Assembly (NCBI RefSeq): GCF_964340395.1
Contig: NC_135565.1
Coordinates: 2,340,001 to 2,404,000, forward strand
DNA length: 64,000 nucleotides
Reading direction: 5' to 3'
Origin: Glandiceps talaboti
Lineage: Eukaryota; Hemichordata; Enteropneusta; Spengelidae
The notes beneath the pieces were generated by a model. It was not told where the DNA came from. It saw nothing but the letters and a program-made list of their open reading frames with translations, and searched no databases. Numbering within the stretch: the first letter of the stretch is position 1; the number at the start of each line of letters is the position of its first letter. A program made the position numbers and the translations under genes. Positions 1 through 9,948 of the stretch are shown piece after piece.

Positions 1-1305
1 AGTATTCAATTCCCACATTTCTTGCAATAGTGCTATTTAATGCCAGGTGCTAGTATTCAATTCCCACATTTCTTGCAATAGTGCTATTACCGGGTGCTAG
101 TATTCAATTCCAACATTCCTTGCAATAGTGCTATTTAATACTGAGTGCTAGTATTCAATTCCCACATTTCTTATAATAGTGCTATTACCAGGGGCTAGTA
201 TTCAATTCCCACATTTCTTGCAATAGTGCTATTACAGGGTGCTAGTATTCAATTCCCACATTTCTTGCAATAGTGCTATTACCGGGTGCTAGTATTCAAT
301 TCCCACATTTCTTGCAATAGTGCTATTACCAGGTGCTAGTATTCAATTCCCACATTTCTTGCAATAGTGCTATTACCAGGTGCTAGTATTCAATTCCCAC
401 ATTTCTTGCAATAGTGCTATTACAGGGTGCTAGTATTCAATTCCCACATTTCTTACAATAGTGCTATTACCAGGTGCTAGTATTCAATTCCCACATTTCT
501 TGCAATAGTGCTATTACAGGGTGCTAGTATTCAATTCCCACATTTCTTACAATAGTGCTATTACCAGGTGCTAGTATTCAATTCCCACATTTCTTGCAAT
601 AGTGCTATTACAGGGTGCTAGTATTCAATTCCCACATTTCTTACAATAGTGCTATTACCAGGTGCTAGTATTCAATTCCCACATTTCTTGCAATAGTGCT
701 ATTACAGGGTGCTAGTATTCAATTCCCACATTTCTTGCAATAGTGCTATTACCGGGTGCTAGTATTCAATTCCCACATTCCTTGCAATAGTCCTATTTAA
801 TACTGGGTGCTAGTATTCAATTCCCACATTTCTTGCAATAGTGCTATTACCAGGGGCTAGTATTCAATTCCCACATTTCTTGCAATAGTGCTATTACCAG
901 GTGCTAGTATTCAATTCCCACATTTCTTGCAATAGTGCTATTACAGGGTGCTAGTATTCAATTCCCACATTTCTTGCAATAGTGCTATTACCGGGTGCTA
1001 GTATTCAATTCCCACATTTCTTGTAATAGTGCTATTACCGGTTGCTAGTATTCAATTCCCACATTTCTTGCAATAGTCCTATTTAATACTGAGTGCTAGT
1101 ATTCAATTCCCACATTTCTTGCAATAGTGCTATTACCAGGTGCTAGTATTCAATTCCCACATTTCTTGCAATAGTGCTATTACCGGTTGCTAGTATTCAA
1201 TTCCCACATTTCTTGCAATAGTCCTATTTAATACTGAGTGCTAGTATTCAATTCCCACATTTCTTGCAATAGTGCTATTTATACCAGGTGCTAGTATTGA
1301 AGTGT
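1..1305. repeat. 47-bp minisatellite, truncated at window start
   Basis: About 27 tandem copies of a unit read as GTGCTAGTATTCAATTCC followed by CACATTTCTTGCAATAGTGC and TATTACCAG. Most units are about 47 bp. A 51-bp variant contains TTTAATACTGAG in place of TTACCAG. Copies differ by single bases (GCAATAG/ACAATAG, CCAGG/CAGGG/CCGGG). The array is already running at base 1, so its true length is unknown. Confidence 0.97.
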
Positions 1306-1527
1306 AATAGTGACCCACTTTGAGTGTTATATTGATAATGGTCTTTCTGAGACCTCGACCTGTATCTTCAAGGTCAAATAGCCAAACATTAATCATAGTG
1401 CATAGTATACAGCAGAGATGCATAGACCAATTTCAACCAAGCCTGGCACAAATTTCACATATTGTGTACTAGCTCAGTCTGGTAGCTACATAGAAACCTA
1501 AATTAAATGACTTAATACCCATTTTAT

Positions 1528-1914
1528 TTACAATGAGCTTTGAGACCTTGACATTGCTTTGTTTTGAGACCTTTGCAATGATGACAAAATATTGGCCATA
1601 TTTGTCATAAAAAATTGTGAATTTGACTTGGCTAGTAAGTTGAAATATTGAAGACTGTCTTTGATGAAGACTTGATGAAAATTTGTCAGGTTATGAACAA
1701 CTTTCAGATGAATATTTGAGGCTACATCACTTTTCATCTGTGTTCATGACATCACAGATCAATTGTAGATGAACAGCAAAGATAAGTAAAGAACTTCTAG
1801 ACGACGCTTACCATTCATAGCTGTTACAGTGTTAGGTGTAATTGATGTATACTTGATATTCTGTAGACGTACCATGTAATAGATATTGTCTTGAAATACA
1901 CAGCCATGGATACA
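1528..1914 (-). CDS. Two exon-like blocks of an unidentified minus-strand gene (possible 3' end)
   Basis: I do not recognise the product. An internal exon candidate at 1812-1914 is preceded by the acceptor GTCGTCTTTAG and followed by the donor GTAAGC. It is open for 34 codons (starting CIHGCVFQDN) and leaves phase 1. In that phase the frame continues from an acceptor at 1722-1724 into 1528-1721, which is open for 64 residues and ends in TAA. AATAAA at 1523-1528 (minus) overlaps the stop, as expected of a last exon. The second acceptor has a weak pyrimidine tract. Exon-like blocks at 2952-3361 on the same strand could belong to the same gene, but the phases do not join directly. Real splicing is inference; chance open frames remain possible. 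Confidence 0.3.
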
Positions 1915-2951
1915 CTAAAGACGACAGTACCTTAAATTCACTCAGTCATTAGTAGCATTTTTATGCCAACAATTATTTAGACTGAGAATGTAGTCATACT
2001 TGTATGGTAATTCTGGCTATATGGTCCCCTGGATTTGAGAGTTTAATTTGAATGTTTGTAGTGAAATTGATCAACCCACCCCCCTGATAAAAAGAGGATT
2101 AAACGTTTGATAGCTCTACTGAGCTCTGTATGCAGTTGAATTTGGGCCGCATTGGAAATTGATTACTCTAAAATCCATATTATCTAGTCAATGCTAGGGG
2201 TATCATCACTGCCAAGCAATTCTTTGTTGCCAATTTGAATCACCATACAAGGACACATACTTTTTTTTTTTTTGGGGGGGGAGAGGGTTAACATACATGC
2301 ACATGCTTGACTGCGAATATGAAGAGTTATAATGGAATGTGCCATTATAACTCTAAACCATACAAACATACATACAGAAAGTTAAAATGAATGGGGGACT
2401 TTATTGTATTGTTGTAATGTAACTGTTGAATATGACGCGCAACGGTGATGGCAAATAAAGACGGCGACACGGCAGTAATAGAGATGGCGGCGACACGGCG
2501 GAGGTTTGTGAGGTTTATGTGTGTTGGTATGAGAGATTAAGGCCATAGACAGCAAGTGAAAAATATGTAAAACCTACAAAGGACTAACCAACGAACCATT
2601 GCCAACCAACCAACCAACCAACCAACCAACGCCAACCAACCAAACAACAAAGTAATCAACCATAGAGACCCACCTAGTCAGAGAAAACCAAAATCCACAA
2701 GAAACCAGACGTACGGAAAGGGATAACAAAAATCGAGGAGTGCTGTTTGTGTATGTCAATATGTAATGTATGATCATGTGCAGCGAAGACAGCGGACTGA
2801 AACGCGAGGTAGATGATGGCGCAGATATGACAATTGGTGCCGGAGATGCAAAAATGATAGTGTATTTGATGTTGGAAGGGGTGAGGTGGGATAGTTAAAA
2901 GAGCAATCACTCATGCAGCCATACAAACTAAAAAAAACTCAAAAAACTTAC
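1915..2951. other. Low-complexity-poor region without a supported gene
   Basis: I see no supported coding exon here. A T/G homopolymer run lies at 2261-2281, a (CCAA)n stretch at about 2600-2640, and a GGCGACACGG direct repeat at about 2463-2500. Confidence 0.5.
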
Positions 2952-3361
2952 TTGGTGCTGATGTCTGAAACTGTTTTTCTGTTCTTCTAAACTCCTCCAA
3001 AAGTTCTACTAATAAAATAACTTAAAAATACATTTCAATACACAAATTACATTTTAATAGATATACATAAATGCAAAATACACATTAATATCGTAATAAT
3101 CAAATACATCGATCAGTCTTGGGTCTTCTTATCACCACAGGCTAAAAGAAAGAAATTTAAGAAATAGTATAAGAATTGAAGTATTCACTCACAATGCAAT
3201 TATAGTATTTTCTAAATTTATTTTATATTGCAGACATGACAATCAAATAGAAATAAAGTTTCTAAATCTAACTTTCAATGTATAAACATATTAAATATTA
3301 AAAAGAAAGTTTTTTGACTCACATTTTCCATCATTTGTCCATCTTTGTCGAGCCTGGCTTC
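2952..3361 (-). CDS. Three small exon-like blocks, unidentified
   Basis: Three short open blocks on the minus strand have good splice borders. Block 3323-3361 (39 nt, EARLDKDGQMMEN) lies between TTATTTTCAG and GTGAGT. Block 3108-3141 (34 nt) follows TTTCTTTTAG and ends at a weaker donor, GTATTT. Block 2952-3008 (57 nt, ending KQFQTSAP) lies between TTTTATTAG and GTAAGT. Read in that order they keep one open frame across both junctions (about 43 residues). The introns would be 181 and 99 bp. I found no coding-compatible upstream exon at 3474-3660, and the protein family is unknown. Treat this as a splice-signal prediction only. Confidence 0.22.
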
Positions 3362-5539
3362 CTGAAAATAAACTTGCATGGAAATTGTATTAATACAGTT
3401 TGGTTAATATATTGTGTTTATTTAATAAAATAATGAAGAAATACATTCAATATAAATTACATTTACCAAAGTGCTCCCATATGGTTGATATTAAATTTTC
3501 AAGGTTATAATTTGTAGACAATATTTTTTTATGAAATGGGGTGAAAGGAAGAAATCAAATCTTGACGAAGGTAAACTTGCCCAGGTTTGGGAAACCACTA
3601 TAAAGAAAGAACTGTGTGTATAAATTTGCAAATACAGTATAATTAATTGATTTTTTATTGTTCTACTGTTTCTCCCTGAAAAATCGACCCCAATGGTTAG
3701 AAAAGCCAATGAGAATAAGTCAAGCAAAAACATTTTTATACTATTAAATTGATTATGAAATAATAACTGACTAAAGTTGCATAAAGTGGGTAGAATTTGT
3801 ATGTGTTATCAAAATGTGTATTTTTGTCCTATCTCAGAGAATTAAATTTTTGCAGAAAGGTGGGAAAGGTCTGCTGGAAAGCAGTGTTTTTTTGTATACT
3901 TTTCTGGGCTGGAAAACTTTGGAAAACCCTGTTCAGCTGGACTGATAGACTTTGCTTCAGTTGCAGCTTAAAATAAATCTATAAATTTCAAAACATTATT
4001 ACAATTCTTAAAAGTGAGATTTCATTTTCCAAAAGACAATTAATTTGGTCAGTTTTTAGCTATTTCATCGTACAAACTGCCGCCTGTATCTATCATAGAT
4101 CTGTAGAGTATCTATTTTTTGCTATAAAGTTGGTATTAGAAAGTGTCTCTATTTTTGGGTATGTAGTATGACAACAGTAAGGACTTGATGATCTCAGCAA
4201 AGCCTCCTAGTATCATTTCACACAGAGTTGTCCTGTCATATGAACATGTTTAATGAGAGTAATCCATAATGCCAATACTATTTCAACTTTAAGTGCAATT
4301 AATTATGAAAGGAGAATTAGAAATTAACAGTCATTGGTGCCTAATTATGTGCTTATTTACTATATATTAGTATTTATTATATATTAGTATTTATCATACA
4401 TTAGTATTTATTATATTAGTACTTATTACTTATTAGTGATTATTTATTATATGTTATTATTATTACCCTAAAGTTATTATTATTATTATTATCATTATTG
4501 TTATTAAGATAGAATTTAATAGTAGGGCCGGCAAAGAAAATTTATCTAAAGTGTGCTTCTTTGAACTAGTATTGGCAAAATAAACCAATTTCATTAATTT
4601 TGTTCACATGAGGTGGGCAACTCTTTGTGAAATGACATAGGGAGGCTATGATGAAACCCCCAAAAACCAAACTGTTGTCATACTACACACCCTAAAAATG
4701 GTCTGACTCTTTCTTATACCAACTGTATCACTCAAAATACATACTATACAGGTCTATAATACATGCAGACGGTAGTTCATATGATGTAATACCTAAAAAC
4801 TGATCAAAAATAATTAATTTTTTGAGAAATGAAATCTTACTTTTAGCAATTGTAAGAATCATTTTGAAAAATATATCAATATTTTGAGCTACAATTAAAA
4901 TAAAATCAACCAGTCTAGATGGGCAGGGTTATCCAAAATCTTCTCGCCTAGAAAAGTATATACCCTATATCATACATGTACATGTACCTTATGACATATG
5001 CATACAGACTTTACAGCAGACCTTCCCCGTATAGTCCATGGGAGTAATTGCTCAAGGCCATGTTTCAAAATAAAGCTTGTTTTATGATGCAGTAAATATT
5101 GATTTTTGATTACAAATATGGCATATTTTCCAAATGACATGTCACCTTTGTACCAGTTTTGAAAGAAATCAGATATTGGAAGTCTGAGCCCATTGTAATA
5201 GTCACTCACTTTGGGGGACTAAAAGTGCTTTTGCTGGATGAATTCTATTCCCTTTTCTAAACATTGTCATCTCTAGAGAGATAGAGAGAGAAACACAAGT
5301 GTGGTAAACCATAATATTGTTGTTCAAAATTTCAATTGATAAATATTGAATCAAACTTTTATGATTCAGTTTTAATTTAGCAAAACCAATTGCAACCTAC
5401 AGGAGCATTTTGGTTTACACCAGTTATATTTTTACAGCTTTTATTTTATTTATTTTTTACAGAGGTTAATGAGGGAGACAGTAGTTCTCTTATAAAAACT
5501 TTTTTTTAAAACTCCTCCCATGTAACAAAAACTACTCTA
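3362..5539. other. AT-rich non-coding region
   Basis: No gene is supported. There is a TATTA/TTATTA low-complexity stretch at about 4360-4510. Two short segments, near 4060-4200 and 4620-4800, resemble each other in inverted orientation (a 'gtatgacaacag' block with a CTGATCA-like partner), suggesting an old inverted repeat. Confidence 0.45.
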
Positions 5540-7780
5540 ATGGTGAAAAACTAATGGTCCTTGCTCAGTGCTTGGGGATCATCATGTTATAGACTTTTTG
5601 TAATTACAGATTTTTAGTTGTAGTCTTTTTAGCCCTAATTTGCATATCACTGATGAAATCATCATATCAAGAATACATCTTAATCTAATTATAGACAACC
5701 AAAAAGACATTTTTAGATCATAATTTACATATCACTGATTGGATCGTGTTATAGACCTTTTGTAAATATAGACTTTTAGTTTTAGTCTTTATAGCCCTAA
5801 TTTGCATATCACTGATGAGATAAACACATCAAGAATACATCTTAAACTAATGATTGAATTTTTACCATAAAGACACATTTTTAGGCACTAATTTGCATAT
5901 TACTGATTGGATCATCTTATTATAGACTTTTTTAAATAAAGACCATTAGTTTTAGGCTTTTTAGCCCTAATTTGCACATCATCGATGAGATCATAGTATT
6001 AAGAATACATCTTAAACTAATGATAGACTTTTGACCAAAAAGCCCCATTATTAGCCCCTAATTTGCATATCACTGAAGAGATCATCTTGTTATAGACGTT
6101 TTGTAAATATAGACTTTTAGTTTGAGGCTTTTTAGCCCTAATTTGCATATCACCGATGAGATCATGGTATTAAGAATACATCAAAATCTAATGATAGATT
6201 TTTGACCAAAAAGACACATTATTAGGCACTAATTTGCATATTACTGACTGGATCAACTTGTTATAGACTTTCTTTTAGTTTTAGTCTTTGTAGCTCTGAT
6301 TTGCATATCAGTGATGAGATAAACACATCAAGAATACATCTTAATCTAATGATAGACTTTTGACCAAAAAGACACATTATTAGGCACTAATTTGCATATT
6401 ACTGACTGGATCAACTTGTTATAGACTTTCTTTTAGTTTTAGTCTTTGTAGCTCTGATTTGCATATCAGTGATGAGATAAACACATCAAGAATACATCTT
6501 AATCTAATGATAGACTTTTGACCAAAAAGACACATTATTAGGCACTAATTTGCATATTACTGATTGGATCATCTTGTTATAGACTTTTTGTAAATATAGA
6601 CTTTTAGTTTTAGTCTTTTTAGCCCTAATTTGCATATCAGTGATGAGATAAACACATCAAGAATACATCTTAATCTAATGATAGAATTTTGACCAAAAAG
6701 ACATATTATTAGGCACTAATTTGCATATTACTGATTGGATCATCTTGTTATAGACTTTCTTTATTTTTAGTCTTCTTAGCCCTAATTTGCATATCACTGA
6801 TGAGATAAACACATCCAGAATACATCTTAATCTAATGATAGATTTTTGATCAAAAAGACACATTATTAGGCACTAATTTGCATATTACTGATTGGATCAT
6901 CTTGTTATAGACTTTCTTTTATTCTTAGTCTTTTTAGCCCTAATTTGCATATCACTGATGAGATAAACATCAAGAATACATCTTAATCTAATGATAGATT
7001 TTTGACCAAAAAGACACATTTTAGGCACTAATTTGCATATTACTGATTGGATCTTGTTATAGACTTTCCTTTATTTTTAGTCTTTTAAGCCCTAATTTGA
7101 ATATCACTGATGAGATAAACACATCAAGAGTACATCTGAATCTAATGATAGATTTTTGACCAAAACGACACATTATTAGGCACTAATTTGCATAATACTG
7201 ATTGGATTATCTTATAGACATTTTGTAAATATAGACTTTTAGTTTGTCTTTTTAGCACTAATTTGCATATCAGTGATGAGATAAACACATCAAGAATACA
7301 TCTTAATCTAATGATAGTTTTATGACAAAAAAGACACATTATTAGGCACTAATTTGCATATTACTGATTGGATCATCTTGTTGTAGACTTTCCTTTATTT
7401 TTAGTCTTTTAAGCCCTAATTTGAATATCACTGATGAGATAAACACATCAAGAGTACATCTTAATCTAATGATAGATTTTTTACCAAAACGACACATTAT
7501 TAGGCACTAATTTGCATATTACTGATGAGATAAACACATCAAGAATACATCTTAATCTAATGATAGATTTTTGACCAAAACGACACATTATTAGGCACTA
7601 ATTTGCATATTACTGATTGGATCATCTTGTTATAGACTTTTTGTAAATATCGACATTTAGTTTTAGTCTTTTTAGCCCTAATTTGCATATCACTGATGAG
7701 ATAAACACATCCAGAATACATCTTAATCTAATGATAGACTTTTGACCAAAAAGATGAGATCATAAGCCTTAATTTGGTTT
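5540..7780. repeat. ~165-bp tandem array rich in ATTTGCAT octamers
   Basis: Diverged tandem copies carry the landmarks TTATAGACTTT, AGTCTTTTTAGCCCTAATTTGC, CACATCAAGAATACATCTTAA and GACCAAAAAGACACATTA. The period is near 160-170 bp. Each unit has two half-copies ending in AATTTGCATAT(C/T)A, so ATTTGCAT recurs about 22 times. The same 'accaaaaagacacatttttagccc' wording recurs once in a dispersed repeat near 40990-41030, so the array probably grew from one copy of that family. Confidence 0.9.
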
Positions 7781-8120
7781 TGAGACACATATATTTGATC
7801 ACTATATCATGGGTATAACTGAAGCGGTGACATTATTTTGTATTGTAATTTATGAATGTTCTGACCATCACAAAACGAAAAGTAAATTTGGTACACATTG
7901 TTGGTTGTTATGTGGTTATTAGCTATATTTGTAATATTGTAAACAAACTTATCTTTTTCATCATCATCATCATCATCATCAAAGAAGAATGGCTTTACGG
8001 AAATAACTCTTAAATTTGTAACATGAATGAAAAAAATATGCGCTGCAGAGCAAAATACACGGGTTTTAATTTTGTATGATTAGCATTTTAATGAAAAAAT
8101 ATTTCGATTCAACTTTGTAT
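7781..8120. other. Unique AT-rich spacer
   Basis: No gene is seen. A short (ATC)n run occurs at 7957-7981. Confidence 0.5.
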
Positions 8121-8134
8121 TTCTTGAAAAAAAA

Positions 8135-8375
8135 CTAACTAACTAGATTTTGCGAAAACTTTAACCCTAATTAGAAGTGGCACAGTCAGTATTTCTAGAA
8201 ACAATCTATTTTAAGTTTACATTTAGTTAACTAGTTTTTGCGAAAGTTGTTAATTTTAGAATGGGAACCCTAATTAGAAGTGGCACAGTCTGTATTTCTA
8301 GGAACAACCTATTTTAAGTTTACATTTGGTTAACTAGTTTTGGGGTAACTTTAGTATGGGACCCTAAATAGAAGT
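8135..8375. repeat. ~105-bp tandem repeat, 2.5 copies
   Basis: The phrases CCTAATTAGAAGTGGCACAG, GTATTTCTAG and TTTAAGTTTACATTT recur two to three times in order. They are separated by AACTAGTTTTTGCG. Confidence 0.75.
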
Positions 8376-8620
8376 GGTGTTCTGTGGTTATAGGCAATTA
8401 TGGTTTTCAAGTTTGTGTTTCGTAAATAGTCTAATATAAACATCAATGATTTTTCATTTGAACATGGCAAAATACAATTGTTTCGGTTGTGAAAGAAATG
8501 TGTATACCGGAGGTGGCTGAATTTATAGGAATCTGGGTACCCGAGAACAACTTTGTGTACATGACTATGTATGACGTATCTATTCAAATTTGTTTGTCGA
8601 TAAATTTTGATTTGTATTTT

Positions 8621-9208
8621 TTATTCGTAGATAAACTTTGATATGTATTTTGCGTTCTTAATGTTTTCGAAAATGGGGAATATTACAGTCTGTGCCATTT
8701 GAACAACCAATGACAAACTTTCCTCCTGACAAAACCGTCTAAATCCTAACCTGTCAACCCGGGCCGCCACCTTCCCGCCAAAAAAGGTACCGCGCCGAAA
8801 TTGCCACCATGGCCCCCATTCCCATACAACGGGCCCAAATGCAGCAGAAAGAACAAACATAGCAAACCGACTTATCTCATATACCATCCGTCGACGTTCT
8901 CGCAGGGACCAAACCATGATAAATTGACGAACCAATACGCAAACCATTGACTTCCATTCTCGAACAGTCTCTATTGTACAGCGAACAAACATCTGAAGCA
9001 AACACAGCATCCATACGGTGATACACATTGCAATTTTTCCTTCCAACTTCCTCTTTTCGACCAGTGAGCGAAGTAGACAGCATACAGCATCCAGGACCCA
9101 TACCAAACATCGGAATATTCTTCTATCATCCACTCTCAGCAGTACAAGGCTTCGGACATATACTATGACGACATAGACCAGGGTGAGCAGCACAATACCA
9201 GTATCCAT
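8621..9208 (-). CDS. Possible intronless membrane protein, orphan, 195 aa
   Basis: I do not recognise the family. The frame is open for 195 codons. Its ATG (9206-9208) sits in a strong start context (AAAGATGG). It encodes several hydrophobic stretches: residues ~5-25 (LTLVYVVIVYVRSLVLL), ~32-48, ~60-76, ~86-98 and ~112-130 (including FVLSAAFGPVVWEWGPWW). Arginines between them fit a multi-pass membrane protein. The upstream minus-strand DNA has a TATATAAA box about 60 bp before the ATG and CCAAT boxes further up. AATAAA at 8618-8623 overlaps the TAA stop. The basic, tryptophan-rich composition and absence of a known domain leave a chance frame possible; the promoter layout is the main support. 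Confidence 0.38.
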   Translation of the reverse strand: MDTGIVLLTLVYVVIVYVRSLVLLRVDDRRIFRCLVWVLDAVCCLLRSLVEKRKLEGKIAMCITVWMLCLLQMFVRCTIETVREWKSMVCVLVRQFIMVWSLRERRRMVYEISRFAMFVLSAAFGPVVWEWGPWWQFRRGTFFGGKVAARVDRLGFRRFCQEESLSLVVQMAQTVIFPIFENIKNAKYISKFIYE

Positions 9209-9264
9209 CTTTGTTTATCGTTTGCTGGAGTCGCAAAGACAGTTTGAAAATGTATCACGCGTCA

Positions 9265-9478
9265 TTTATATACCCAACCCAAGATGTTAGATTCCTGTCG
9301 AGAACCATGAACCAATCAGACCTAGAGGATCAAAATTTTCCTCTACCCCTCCAGGTGCACTTTAAAGGTGGTGGCAGGGAAAACTATTGTGTTTGTAAGA
9401 CTAGTTAGGTGTTGTTTGTTTCAAATTGGTCAATCACTTGACAGGGAGTACACGTGTTACATTTGACAAACAACCAAT
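9265..9478 (-). promoter_or_regulatory. TATA/CCAAT promoter for the 8621-9208 frame
   Basis: On the minus strand TATATAAA lies at 9265-9272, so transcription would be expected near 9240, about 30 nt before the ATG at 9208. CCAAT boxes (either orientation) lie at 9312-9316, 9425-9429 and 9474-9478. A CACGTG E-box lies at 9451-9456. The spacing (CCAAT about 75 bp upstream of the predicted start) is typical of NF-Y-driven animal promoters. No expression evidence is available. Confidence 0.45.
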
Positions 9479-9774
9479 CAAAAGTCCGGAGTTGATTTCT
9501 CCACATTCTTTTATTTTACAGGAATACAAACTTATGTAACGTGCACAGGGGTGAACACTGTGTAATGAAGGTATAGACTAGCGTTCCTCGCTAAATGCGT
9601 GCAATGACGGATAAGCACCGGTATTGTTGATGAATTATGAATGTATGTGTCGACCCCCGTTTGAATGAAAGTGTAATGTATAAAATTATGTGAAAACCAG
9701 GACGTGGTGACGGGGGCTATTGTCTTGGAATAATAAGGTGTTGTATTTTGTTACCAATTACTCAACTCGTTGAC
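9479..9774. other. Unique spacer
   Basis: No gene or repeat recognised. Confidence 0.4.
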
Positions 9775-9900
9775 ATACAGTTTATTTATTTATTTCACGG
9801 AAGGCCGGCAAGTGCCATTTACAGGCTCCTAAAAATGAAAAATTCAAGAATACAAAACACACAAGCATATCAAACAAACAAAACTAACTTAATGCACATT
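9775..9900 (-). mobile_element. 3' tail fragment of a non-LTR retroelement
   Basis: Read on the minus strand, this segment ends in TGAAATAAATAAATAAA after a 'TTTTTAGGAGCC' block. The same layout is seen on the plus strand at 34620-34676 (TTTTTAGTGAGCCCC, then an AAATAAATAAATAAA tail). That is the usual look of a non-LTR 3' end with a short tetranucleotide tail. No coding part is preserved. Confidence 0.5.
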
Positions 9901-9948
9901 AAAAACACATTTTTCGATTACTTATTCTCTAAGTATGTCAGTCATTTC

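Noticed and set aside
9211-9408. Plus-strand frame of 65 codons
   Set aside because: It overlaps the putative minus-strand promoter and has no supporting features.
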